The notes below the pieces were generated by a model that was not told where the DNA came from, made no database searches, and was given only the letters and a program-made list of their open reading frames with translations. Position numbers and translations under genes: made by a program. A stretch of 64,000 nt of DNA, taken from assembly GCF_000173075.1 (NCBI RefSeq), contig NZ_ABVL01000007.1:1-64000 (forward strand), read 5' to 3'. The stretch comes from Chthoniobacter flavus Ellin428. Its GTDB lineage: Bacteria; Verrucomicrobiota; Verrucomicrobiia; Chthoniobacterales; Chthoniobacteraceae. The first letter of the stretch is position 1; each line of letters begins with the position of its first letter. This document shows, one piece after another, positions 53,754 to 63,307 of this stretch.

Positions 53754-55157
53754 ATGAAACTGAAGACGTTTCTCTCCACGGCGATCTCGCTTGCGCTGCC
53801 AGCTTCGTTGCTTTACGCGCAGGAAAGCGCGACCCCATCGACGCCTGCCGCCACCCCGGCCCCCCAAAGTGCTCAGACTCCGCCGGCGCCACCGAATGCG
53901 CCGCCGGGCTTGCCGCAGGGACGTGATCGCGATCGTGATCAGCGTCGGCCGGATGGTCAACGTGGGGGCGGACCGGGCGATATGCGCCGCGGGTCTTCGC
54001 TCTTCGATCTGCTCGATACGAATCACGATGGCGTGATCGATGAGCAGGAGATGAAGAATGCGCCGGAGGTCTTGAAGAAGCTCGATCGCCGCGGCGATGG
54101 GCGGGTGACGCGCGAGGAGTTTTCTTCGCAGTTCGGCGGGCGCTCCATGCAGAGGGGGCGCGATGGCGACGGGCAACCGGGACAGCAGGGAAATCGGCCG
54201 CCGCAGATGAATCAGGGTGGACCGGGGGCGCCGAATGCCAATGGCCGGGGCCAAAACCCAGGCGCGCAAAATGGCGGGCCGCAGGCGTGGCAACAGCGCC
54301 AGCAGCAATTTGATCAGCAGCGGCGGCAATGGTTTGCCGAGGAGACGCAGCGTCGCGAGCAGATGCGCCAGCGCTTCGAACAGGAGATGCAACAACGCCG
54401 CCAGCAGCAGGCGCAAAATGGTCCGCAGGCGGGTCCGCAAAATCAAGGACCGCAAGCGGGACCGCAGGGCCCAGGCATGCGGCATCATCACCATGAAGGA
54501 TTTGATGGAAAAGGCGGCGAACGTGGGTTCGCGCAGAACGGTCAATGTGGTCCGTGGAGGCACCATCACCACCACGAAGGATTTGACGGAAAAGGCGGCG
54601 AACGTGGTTTCGCGCAGAACGGTCAACGTGGCCCGTGGAGGCACTATCATCACCATGAAGGATTTGACGGAAAAGGCGGCGAACGTGGTTTCGCCCAGAA
54701 CCGGCCGCAATTTGGGCCGCAGATGCGCGGTGGTCCGCAGCCGTGGATGAATCGTGGACCGGGGCCGCAGGATTTCCGCCGCTTCTCCCGTGAGCCGCAG
54801 TGGCAGGATGGCCGCCGCGATTTCCGTCAGCCGCAACGCGGCCCGGAGCAAGGTGGACAGTTCCCGCGTCCCGATGGACGCCGGCCCGACCAGGGCGGAA
54901 TGAATCCGCCGTCCTTCCAGCCGCAGATGCAGAATCCCGCCGGCCGCAATCCCGGTTGGAACTCGCCTCGGGACATGCAGGAGCAGATGCGGCGTCCTAT
55001 GGGACATGTGCCCTTCACCGAAAACTCGGGTCCCGCCGAAGGTGGGGCCGCGGGGCCGCAAGGTGAACCCGGCCCGGATGCCCAACCGGTGGCGCCGCAA
55101 GCGAATGAGCTCGAGATCGGTGCGCCCGAACCGGCTCGCCCGGGTGACGTGATCTAA
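53754..55157 (+). CDS. Secreted EF-hand protein with His-rich tandem repeats
   Basis: A 467-residue exported protein (signal peptide MKLKTFLSTAISLALPASLL). Two EF-hands sit at residues 88-99 (DTNHDGVIDEQE) and 111-122 (DRRGDGRVTREE). A Gln/Arg-rich coiled region follows, then three tandem copies of about 26 residues beginning RHHHHEGFDGKGGERGFAQN (54480-54710), and a Pro/Gln/Gly-rich tail. It should bind Ca2+ through the EF-hands and possibly Ni2+ or Zn2+ through the His clusters. Low complexity makes homology searches difficult. The start gives the signal peptide; the ATG at 53703 does not. Confidence 0.7.
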   Translation: MKLKTFLSTAISLALPASLLYAQESATPSTPAATPAPQSAQTPPAPPNAPPGLPQGRDRDRDQRRPDGQRGGGPGDMRRGSSLFDLLDTNHDGVIDEQEMKNAPEVLKKLDRRGDGRVTREEFSSQFGGRSMQRGRDGDGQPGQQGNRPPQMNQGGPGAPNANGRGQNPGAQNGGPQAWQQRQQQFDQQRRQWFAEETQRREQMRQRFEQEMQQRRQQQAQNGPQAGPQNQGPQAGPQGPGMRHHHHEGFDGKGGERGFAQNGQCGPWRHHHHHEGFDGKGGERGFAQNGQRGPWRHYHHHEGFDGKGGERGFAQNRPQFGPQMRGGPQPWMNRGPGPQDFRRFSREPQWQDGRRDFRQPQRGPEQGGQFPRPDGRRPDQGGMNPPSFQPQMQNPAGRNPGWNSPRDMQEQMRRPMGHVPFTENSGPAEGGAAGPQGEPGPDAQPVAPQANELEIGAPEPARPGDVI

Positions 55158-55238
55158 AGCATTTTAAATAGAACTGTAGCCGCTTGCGGGATGAACGGTG
55201 GATGTATTCGCCCCACTCCGTCGGGGGCGGCGGCAGAG

Positions 55239-55458
55239 CCTAAGCATTACCCACATCTTTGGTCGGTTTAGGACAGCGGGAAATTCGGCTGCGGCTCACT
55301 GGGAGGGGCGACTTTCCAGTCGCCCTGCGCCGCGGAGCGACGCCCCTAAGGTGGCGCTCCGCGCGTTTGTTTCGGTCGGCGACTGGAAAGTCGCCGCTCC
55401 CAAGGCGCTATCCGTATCGACGTCCAAACACCGAGCAAAGATGTGGGTAATGCTTAGG
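55239..55458. mobile_element. MITE-like element with 6-bp target duplication (best copy)
   Basis: A 220-bp non-coding element. The inverted ends of about 29 bases are nearly perfect: cctaagcattacccacatct at 55239-55258 and its complement at the other end. The element is flanked by a perfect 6-base direct repeat gcagag (55233-55238 and 55459-55464), the mark of transposition. It is a reverse-complement match to the copy at 48963-49183. The rest of the gap 55158-55704 holds nothing I can support. Confidence 0.8.
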
Positions 55459-55704
55459 GCAGAGCGCCGCATCTACAACGACTCTGGCTGCGGCTACACC
55501 TCCAATTAAATGCTCTAACATCGGACGCTTTCGGAAGGTCGGGACGCCAGGATGACGCGCGACTGCGCGGCCACGAGGTGCAGGTTGACCGCCGCCGGTT
55601 CGATCATGGCGGTGTCGGAGGTAATCTGCAAAGCAACGTGCGTAATGCTTCGTTCGCGAGTGACCTCATGACACTCTGCGGGACTCGTGCTACGTTGGAT
55701 GCTT

Positions 55705-57906
55705 ATGTCTTTCCAACTCGCTTCACGCTACCAGCCCAAGGGAGATCAGGCACAGGCGATTGCGAAATTGACCAAATCCATCGAGGCGGGGAACCGGCAT
55801 CAGACGCTGCTCGGCGTGACCGGTTCGGGCAAGACCTTCACCGCGGCGAATGTCATCCAGAACGTGGAAAAGCCCACGCTGGTCATCTCGCACAACAAGA
55901 CTCTCGCCGCGCAGCTTTACTCGGAGTTCAAACAATTTTTCCCGGAAAACGCGGTCGAATACTTCGTCAGCTACTTCGATTACTACCAGCCCGAGGCCTA
56001 CATCCCGCGCACGGACACTTACATTGAGAAGGATTCGTCGATCAACGAGGAAATCGAGCGTCTGCGCCTCTCGACCACCTCGTCGCTCCTCTCGCGGCGC
56101 GATGTGATCGTCATCGCCAGCGTCTCGTGCATCTACGGCTTGGGTTCGCCGGAGGACTACATGAATATGCTGCTGACCATCAAGGTGGGGCAGCAGATCT
56201 CGCGGGAGGCGGCGCTGAGCAAGCTGGTGGACATGCTCTACGAGCGCAACGACATCGGCTTCAACCGTGGCAAATTCCGGGTGCGCGGTGACACCGTGGA
56301 AGTGCATCCGGCGAACCTCGATGAGGAAGCCATCCGCATCGAATTTTTCGGCGACGAAGTGGATCGCATCACGCGCTTCGACCCACTGACCGGCCACGGC
56401 CACGAGCAATTGACGATGATCACGCTCTACCCGGCGAAGCAATTCGTGACGCCGGCGGACAAGATGCGCCGCGCGATGGGGACCATCAAAGAGGAACTGG
56501 CCGAACGCATCATTCATTTTGAAAAACACGGGCATCTCCTCGAGGCGCAACGCATCAAGATGCGGACGGAATATGATCTGGAGATGATGCAGGAGATGGG
56601 CTTCTGCTCGGGGATCGAAAACTATTCGCGGCATCTCAGCGGACGTCCGCCGGGTTCGCGGCCCTTCACGTTGCTCGACTTTTTCCCGAAGGATTACCTG
56701 CTGGTCATCGACGAAAGCCACGCCACGATTCCGCAAGTGGGCGGCATGTACGAGGGCGACAAGTCGCGCAAGTCGGTGCTGGTGGACTATGGCTTCCGGC
56801 TGCCGAGCGCGCTGGATAACCGCCCCCTGCGTTTTCCGGAATTCATGGAGATGACCGGGCAGGCGCTCTACATCAGCGCCACGCCGGCGGAGTTCGAGAT
56901 CAAGAACTCGATCGTCGGCAACACGAGCTACATCCCGCACAAGCGCCAGCAGAGCGAGCAAGTCGGGAAGGAAGAAGACGTGCCCTTTGCCCGTGGCCGG
57001 TGCGTCGCCGGCGCCGCGGCTCTCGGCGCACCGAATACTCCGGTGGAGGAGTTCGACGTGCACACGCCGGGCCGGCCGCTGGTCGTCGAGCAGATCATTC
57101 GTCCGACGGGGTTACTCGATCCGCGGATCACCATTCGCCCGCTGAAGGGGCAGATCGACGAGACGCTGGAGCTTTGCCGCCAGCGCATCGAGGTGAAGGA
57201 GCGCGTGCTCATCACCACGCTCACCAAACGCACGGCGGAGGATCTTTCGGATTACCTGCGCGATGTGGGCTTGAAGGTGCGTTATCTGCACAGCGACATC
57301 GACACCATCGAGCGGGTGGAAATCCTGCGCGCCTTGCGTGCCGCGGAGTTCGACATTCTTGTCGGCATCAACCTGCTGCGGGAAGGTCTCGACCTGCCGG
57401 AGGTTTCGCTGGTCTGCATTCTCGATGCTGACAAGGAAGGATATCTGCGCTCGCAGACTTCGCTCATTCAAACGGCGGGCCGTGCCGCGCGGCATGTGAA
57501 TGGCGAGGTGTATCTCTTTGCCGATACCGTGACGAAGTCGATGGAGGCGCTGCTGGCCATTACCGAGTATCGGCGCGCCAGGCAGATCGCCTACAACGAG
57601 AAGCACGGCATCACGCCGCGCAGCGTGCAGCGGGCGGTGCAGGAGAGCCTGCACACGATCTTGAAGGGCCGCGAGTTGGAAGAGTCCGTGGTGCGCGAAG
57701 GCGGCGGCGATTTCTCACTCACCGAGACCCTGCGCGAACTCGAGCAGGAGATGATGATCGCGGCGAACAACCTTGAATACGAAAAGGCCGCGCTGCTGCG
57801 CGACCAGATCGCCGAGCTCAAGGCCGGCACCGGCGTGAGCAAGATCGAGCCGAAGCGCAAGCCGGTGAAATACGGCAAAGGCCGCCGGACCAAGGCGCGG
57901 GCGTAG
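55705..57906 (+). CDS. uvrB: Excinuclease ABC subunit UvrB with a large insert
   Basis: The DNA-damage recognition helicase of nucleotide excision repair, 733 residues, longer than the usual 660-680. Walker A is GVTGSGKT (37-44), the beta-hairpin region reads SYFDYYQPEAYIPRTDTYIE, and the C-terminal UVR domain has NNLEYEKAALLRDQIAEL. Between SATPAEFEIK (about 391-400) and VVEQIIRPTGLLDP (460 onward) is an extra stretch of about 55 residues (VGNTSYIPHKRQQSEQVGKE... PVEEFDVHTPGRP), where E. coli has only a few. The start is the ATG giving MSFQLASRYQPKGDQ. It works with UvrA and UvrC, not in view. Confidence 0.94.
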   Translation: MSFQLASRYQPKGDQAQAIAKLTKSIEAGNRHQTLLGVTGSGKTFTAANVIQNVEKPTLVISHNKTLAAQLYSEFKQFFPENAVEYFVSYFDYYQPEAYIPRTDTYIEKDSSINEEIERLRLSTTSSLLSRRDVIVIASVSCIYGLGSPEDYMNMLLTIKVGQQISREAALSKLVDMLYERNDIGFNRGKFRVRGDTVEVHPANLDEEAIRIEFFGDEVDRITRFDPLTGHGHEQLTMITLYPAKQFVTPADKMRRAMGTIKEELAERIIHFEKHGHLLEAQRIKMRTEYDLEMMQEMGFCSGIENYSRHLSGRPPGSRPFTLLDFFPKDYLLVIDESHATIPQVGGMYEGDKSRKSVLVDYGFRLPSALDNRPLRFPEFMEMTGQALYISATPAEFEIKNSIVGNTSYIPHKRQQSEQVGKEEDVPFARGRCVAGAAALGAPNTPVEEFDVHTPGRPLVVEQIIRPTGLLDPRITIRPLKGQIDETLELCRQRIEVKERVLITTLTKRTAEDLSDYLRDVGLKVRYLHSDIDTIERVEILRALRAAEFDILVGINLLREGLDLPEVSLVCILDADKEGYLRSQTSLIQTAGRAARHVNGEVYLFADTVTKSMEALLAITEYRRARQIAYNEKHGITPRSVQRAVQESLHTILKGRELEESVVREGGGDFSLTETLRELEQEMMIAANNLEYEKAALLRDQIAELKAGTGVSKIEPKRKPVKYGKGRRTKARA

Positions 57907-57923
57907 AGGATTTGGAATTGTAT

Positions 57924-58829
57924 ATGCTTTTCTCTCCCGCTCTTCGTGTTTTGGCCTTGGTCTTTCTCTGTGTGCTCGGAGGGAGAGTGGTTGCCCAGGA
58001 AGTAGAGGGAACGCTCAAGGAGGTGCCGCTGCAAAGCTTGAGCGACCGGGCGATTACACCGCTCGGGCAGGCGGCGCTGAGCATTCATCCGAATGACTGG
58101 AAGCACGCGGAGACGACCAATTTCGTCTACCACTTCTTCCATGGATTCATTGCCGCGCCGGTGTCGGTGGAGGCGGAGTTTTACTACCGGGTGATCTCCA
58201 AAGATCTCGACAAGGACACCACGCAATGGGAGCGCAAGAGCCACATTTACATTTTCGAGACGGATGCGGATTGGAAAGAGTTTCAGCAAAAAGGCGCGCT
58301 GGACCCGTGGACGGGCGGCATCCACTCGCAAGGATCACTTTTCATCCAGCGCAACCCGGAGAAGAAGTTCAAGGGGAACACGCTGGGGCATGAGGTGACG
58401 CACCTGGTGATCGAGCGCTTTTTCGGATCGGGCATATCGCTGTGGCTGAACGAGGGTTATGCGGAATACTCGGCGTCGCGCTGTTACGCCGCATTCAACC
58501 GCGCTCGCGGCTACAACGCGCGGCCGACTTCGCGCTCGGTGCCGGCGGACCTGTATGTGCCCGTGGCGCAACTGACCGCGATGGTGACGTATCCGAAGGA
58601 AGTGGAGCAGGTCGGGGTGTTTTATTCCGAGTCGGAGCGGCTGGTCCGTTATCTCGAGAAGACGGACAAGCGCGGGTTCAACGTTTTCCTGGAGGCGATG
58701 GCGAAGGGCAACCGCTTCGAGACGGCGTTGAACAAGGGGTTCGCGGCGCGATTTATCAGCGTGGATGCGCTGGACCGTGAGTTTAAGCCTTACGCCACCC
58801 AGCAAAACGGTTTTTCCAACGCCGATTGA
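57924..58829 (+). CDS. Exported gluzincin-type peptidase (peptidase MA-like)
   Basis: A 301-residue exported metalloprotease. Signal peptide about 1-25. The active site reads NTLGHEVTHLVIERFFGSGI (HExxH, residues about 160-164) with the third ligand Glu in LWLNEGYAEYSAS. This is the MA(E)/gluzincin pattern shared with DUF1570-like and M61-type proteins. The C-terminal region is helical. It follows uvrB by 17 bp, so it could be on the same message, but the functions are unrelated. The first ATG 57924 begins the signal peptide; a TTG at 57912 is possible. Confidence 0.82.
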   Translation: MLFSPALRVLALVFLCVLGGRVVAQEVEGTLKEVPLQSLSDRAITPLGQAALSIHPNDWKHAETTNFVYHFFHGFIAAPVSVEAEFYYRVISKDLDKDTTQWERKSHIYIFETDADWKEFQQKGALDPWTGGIHSQGSLFIQRNPEKKFKGNTLGHEVTHLVIERFFGSGISLWLNEGYAEYSASRCYAAFNRARGYNARPTSRSVPADLYVPVAQLTAMVTYPKEVEQVGVFYSESERLVRYLEKTDKRGFNVFLEAMAKGNRFETALNKGFAARFISVDALDREFKPYATQQNGFSNAD

Positions 58830-58880
58830 TTGCGGATCGGAAAGACGCTCTCGAGGCCGGCTCGTTTCCCTGATCGGGCT

Positions 58881-61800
58881 TCAAACCGGGGCCAGTTCTT
58901 TCTTTTGCTCCGGGAGACCTTTGCGCCTCGGCGGCTCGCCATCATGCCCAGTCGGCTGCGTGGGGGCGTAGAGCGGTTTTACCCGGAAGAGCCGCAGGAT
59001 GGTGACGAAATAGAGCGGCACGAAGAACAACCCGAGCAAGGTGGTGGTGACGGCGCCGCCGACGATGCCGGTGCCGATGGCGTTCTGGCTGCCGGAGCCG
59101 GCGCCGTTGCTCAAGGCCAGCGGGAGCACGCCCAGCCCGAAAGCGATCGAGGTCATGAGGATGGGGCGCAACCGCTGGCGGACGGCATGGAGCGCGGCGT
59201 CGATGAGGGTGGCGCCGCGGTCGTAATATTCCTTGGCAAATTCCACGACGAGGATCGCGTTCTTGGCTGAGAGACCGATGATAGTGATCAGGCCGATCTG
59301 GAAATAGATGTCGTTCGGCATGCCGCGCAGTTGCGTGGCGGCGACGACGCCCAGTGCGCCGAGCGGCATATCCATCAGCACCGAGAAGGGAATGGCCCAG
59401 CTTTCATACAGTGCCGCAAGGCAGAGGAACACCATGGACAACGCGATGGTATAAAGGGCGGCGGATTTCGAACCGGCGAGCCGCTCTTCATAGGAAAGCC
59501 CCGCCCATTCGATGCCGATGCCCGGCGGGAGCGCCTGGCTCATTTGCTCGATCGCCCGCATGGCTTCGCCGGAGCTGTGGCCGGGCGCAGGCTCGCCGAG
59601 AATGGACATGGAAGGCGTGCCGTTGAAGCGCTCGAGCTTCGGTGACCCGAGGCCCCATTCCGCGGTCGTGGAAAGCGGAGAACGGCACCTATGCCGCCCT
59701 GGGCATTGCGCACGTACCAGCGATTCACATCCTCCGGCAGCATGCGGAAGGGCGCATCGCCCTGGATGAAAACCTTCTTCACGCGTCCCTTGTCGATGAA
59801 GTCATTGACGTAAGTGGAGCCCCACACCGTGCTCAGCGAGGCATTGATATCCGCGATGGAAAGCCCGAGCGCGCTGGCTTTTTCCTGGTCGATATTGAGG
59901 TGGTATTCCGGCGTGTCATCGAGGCCGTTGGGGCGCACCTTCGTCACCGCCGGATTTTGCGAAGCCATGCCGAGCAGTTGATTGCGCGCGTTGACCAGCG
60001 TCTCATGGCCGAGTCCGGCGCGATCGACGACCCGCACGTCGAACCCGGTGGCATTGCCCAGCTCGAGCGCGGCGGGCGGCGCGAAAGCGAAGGCAAACGC
60101 GTCCTTGTACTGCATGAACTCCGCCATGGCGCGGCCCTGGATGGCTTTCACTTTCTGGTCGGGCCGGGCGCGTTCCTTCCAATCCTTGAGCTTCACGAAG
60201 ACGAGCACCTGGTTTTGGCCGTTGCCGCTGAAGCTGAATCCCAGCACGCCGAACATGCCTTCCATCAAATCTTTCTCCTTATCGAGGAAATGATTTTCCA
60301 TCTTGCGCAAGACTTTGTCGGCCTGCTCGCGGGTCGAGCCGGGCGGCAATTGGGCCATGGCGAAGAGCACGCCGGTATCTTCATCCGGCATGAAGCCGGT
60401 GGGTGCGCGCAGGAAGAGCGCGACGACCGCGACGGCAATCGCGCCATAGAAAATGAGCGCCCGCCCGCTGTGGCGAAGAAAGGAGCCGACGGCGCGCGCA
60501 TAACGATCCGCCGTGCGATCGAAGACCCGGTTGAACCAGCCGAAGAAGCCGCGCTCTTTGGCATGATGCCCTTTGGCGATGGGTTGCAGGATCGTCGCGC
60601 AAAGCGCCGGCGTGAGAATCAACGCCACCAGCACCGAGAGGGTGACCGAGCTGACGATGGTCAGCGAAAACTGCCGGTAGATCGCGCCGCTCGAGCCGGT
60701 GAAAAAGGCCATCGGCACGAACGCGGCGCAGAGCACCAGGCCGATGCCGACCAGCGCCCCGCTGATTTGATCCATCGATTTGCGGGTCGCCTCCTTCGGC
60801 GGGAGCCCTTCTTCGCGCATCACGCGCTCGACGTTTTCCACCACCACGATCGCATCGTCGACGAGCAGACCGATGGCCAGCACGAGGCCGAACAGCGTGA
60901 GGGTATTGATCGAATAGCCCGCGGCCGCCATGACTCCGAAAGTGCCGAGCAGCACGACTGGCACGGCGATGGAAGGGATGAGCGTGGCGCGCCAATTCTG
61001 CAGGAACAGATACATCACCAGGAAGACGAGCACGATGGCCTCGATGAGGGTCTTGACCACTTCCTCCACGGAGATGCGCACGAACGGCGTGGTGTCGTAG
61101 GGGTAGATCGCCTTCACTCCGGGCGGGAAAAACTTGGAGAGTTCGTCGACCTTTTTCTTCACCACCGCCACGGTCTTGAGCGCATTCGCGCCGGAAGCCG
61201 GGCGGATCGCCATGCCGCTGGCGGGCACGCCATTGTAGCGCGCGTAGGTGGTGTAAGTCTCGCTGCCGAGCTCCACGCGGGCGACGTCGCGCAGCAACAC
61301 GCGCGAGCCATCGGTGTTCACCCGCAGCAGGATGGCGCCGAATTGTTCCGGCGTTTGCAACCGGCTTTGCGCGGTGATGGTGGCGTTGAGCAATTGCCCG
61401 GGCGTGGCCGGCAGGTCGCCCAAGGCGCCCGAGGCCACCTGGGCGTTTTGCGCCTTGATCGCCGTGACCAACTCCGCGGTGGTCATCTGGTATTTCGTGA
61501 GCTTGTCCGGATCCAGCCAGATGCGCATCGCGTACTGGGTGCCGAAGGTTTGAATCTCACCCACGCCCGGCAAGCGGCCGATCGGATCCTGCATCACGCT
61601 CATCAGGTAATCGGCGAGGTCCGTGCCGGACATCTTGCCGTCTTCGGAAACGAGACCGACGACGATGAGGAAGTTGCGCACCGATTTACTGACCTGCACA
61701 CCCTGCTGCTGCACTTCCAAAGGCAACAGTGGGGTGGCCAGCGCCACTTTGTTTTGCACCTGCACCTGGGCGATGTCGGGATTGGTGCCGGGCTCGAAGG

Positions 61801-62077
61801 TGACGGTGAGGGTAAGGGTGCCCGTCGAGGTACTCTCGGCCTCGATGTAGCGCAGGTTGTCGATGCCGTTGAGCTTTTGCTCGATGACCTGCGTCACCGT
61901 GTCTTCGACGGTTTTGGCCGAGGCGCCGGGATAGGTGGCCGTCACCGAGATCGTCGGCGGCGCCAGGGGCGGAAATTGAGCAATCGGCAGGTTGGTGATC
62001 GAGAGCGCACCCGCCAGCATGATCAGGATGGCAATGACCCAGGCAAAAACGGGCCGGTCGATGAAGAATCTGGACAT
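58881..62077 (-). pseudogene. AcrB/MexB-type RND multidrug pump, two frameshifts
   Basis: A hydrophobe/amphiphile (HAE1) RND pump of about 1060 residues. The first 800 or so residues are intact from [20 protein letters not shown] through the TM4 motif [18 protein letters not shown] to [14 protein letters not shown]. There one extra base near 59689 and another near 59670 must be removed to read [20 protein letters not shown] and continue to [19 protein letters not shown] and the end. Both shifts are single-base insertions 19 bases apart. With the adaptor and regulator upstream it forms an efflux operon. The lack of any other defect suggests error rather than loss. Confidence 0.88.
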
Positions 62078-62105
62078 CGGAAAATCCTCCTAAATAGGGC
62101 TCGTC

Positions 62106-63302
62106 TTATCGCGTGATGGACGCGGTGACCGCTTCCGGCGGTGCCGGGATGGCTTTCACTGGCGCACCGGGGCGAACCCGTTGCAGATTGTTGACGATGA
62201 CTTGATCGCCCGCTTTCAAGCCGGAAGCGACCAGCCATTGGTTGCCCACCGCCCGCGGAGTCTCGAGCACCCGCAACTCGGCGGTGCCATTGGCTCCCAC
62301 GACCATCGCGGTAGGCTGGCCCTTGGTATTGCGCGTGACCGCGAGTTGCGGCACGAGAATGGCGTTCGGCGCATTGCCTTCCTCGAGCCGTTCCCGGACG
62401 AAGAGGCCGGGCAACAGTTCGCCCCGCGGGTTGGGAAAGACCGCGCGGATGGTCACGGAATTGGTTGTGGCGTTCACGGTCACGTCGGCCATTTCCAGGG
62501 CGCCTTCTTCCGCATAAATATCGCCCGTTTCGTGGATGAGTTTGACCTGGGCTTTGCCTTTTTCGTCCGCCTTGAGTCGCCCCTCGGCGAGATCGCGTTT
62601 CAAACGCAGGAACTCGCTGCTCGCCTGCGTCACGTCGAGGTACACGGGATCGAGTTGCTGAATGACGGCGAGGAGATTGGCCGCGCTGGTCTGCACGTAG
62701 GCGCCTTCGGTCACTTGGGAAATGCCGATGCGTCCGGAGATTGGGGCCGTCACCTTGGTGTATTCGAGGTTGATCTTCGCCGTTTGCACCGCCGCCCTCC
62801 CGGCCAGCACGTCGGCATCGAAGGAGCGCGCGTTGGCCAGCGCGTCGTCGTAGTCCTGTCTGGCGATCGTCTTGGTGGCGAGCAGTTGCTTGTAGCGCTC
62901 TTCCTTGAGCCGGGCGGTGGCCACATTGGCTTCTGCGCGGGCGAGTGTGGCTTGCGCGCTGTCGAGCGCCGCTTGATACGGCGCGGGATCGATGTCGTAG
63001 AGCACCTGGCCTTCCTTGACGTCGCTGCCTTCCGTAAAGTGCCGGCGCAGCACGATGCCATTGACCCGCGCGCGCACCTCCGCGACGCGGTAGGCGGAGA
63101 TGCGGCCCGGCAGATCCTGCGTGAGCGTCACCGGAGAGGGCGTCACCGTCAGCACGCCGACTTCGAGCGGTCCCTGCGGTCCGCCCGGACCTCCCGGTCC
63201 ACCAGCGGCGGCCCCTTCCTTGCGCCCGCAACTCGTGAGCAGCAGAGCGGCGATGGCCGCGAGACTCGCGGCGCTGACGATGCGAAACAGAATCGGTTTC
63301 AT
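62106..63302 (-). CDS. RND efflux periplasmic adaptor (AcrA/MexA-like lipoprotein)
   Basis: A 398-residue membrane-fusion lipoprotein. The signal ends in a lipobox (LLLTSCGRKEG). A Gly/Pro-rich linker precedes the usual order: beta-barrel strand DLPGRISAYRVAEVRARVNG, lipoyl half VLRRHFTEGSDVKEGQVLYD, an alpha-hairpin (AQATLARAEANVATARLKEE), the second lipoyl half (VTAPISGRIGISQVTEGAYV) and the membrane-proximal domain (LPGLFVRERLEEGNAPNAIL). The ATG at 63302 is chosen; an in-frame TTG lies nine bases upstream. It lies 28 bp before the pump gene and 5 bp after the TetR gene. Confidence 0.93.
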   Translation of the reverse strand: MKPILFRIVSAASLAAIAALLLTSCGRKEGAAAGGPGGPGGPQGPLEVGVLTVTPSPVTLTQDLPGRISAYRVAEVRARVNGIVLRRHFTEGSDVKEGQVLYDIDPAPYQAALDSAQATLARAEANVATARLKEERYKQLLATKTIARQDYDDALANARSFDADVLAGRAAVQTAKINLEYTKVTAPISGRIGISQVTEGAYVQTSAANLLAVIQQLDPVYLDVTQASSEFLRLKRDLAEGRLKADEKGKAQVKLIHETGDIYAEEGALEMADVTVNATTNSVTIRAVFPNPRGELLPGLFVRERLEEGNAPNAILVPQLAVTRNTKGQPTAMVVGANGTAELRVLETPRAVGNQWLVASGLKAGDQVIVNNLQRVRPGAPVKAIPAPPEAVTASITR

Positions 63303-63307
63303 AGATT

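Noticed and set aside
53520..55100. A 526-codon minus-strand open frame starting in the heptamer array
   Set aside because: It runs across a simple repeat and the low-complexity His-rich gene; no start, no domain.
55515..55700. Protein-like minus-strand stretch (ITSDTAMIEPAAVNLHLVAA) upstream of uvrB
   Set aside because: Open for about 60 codons but with only an internal ATG giving 30 residues; bounded by stops and no family. Possibly a relic, not supportable.
59642..62116. An 824-codon plus-strand open frame
   Set aside because: It is antisense to the RND pump; GC-rich codon bias creates long shadow frames. Composition (His/Asp/Arg-rich) is not protein-like.
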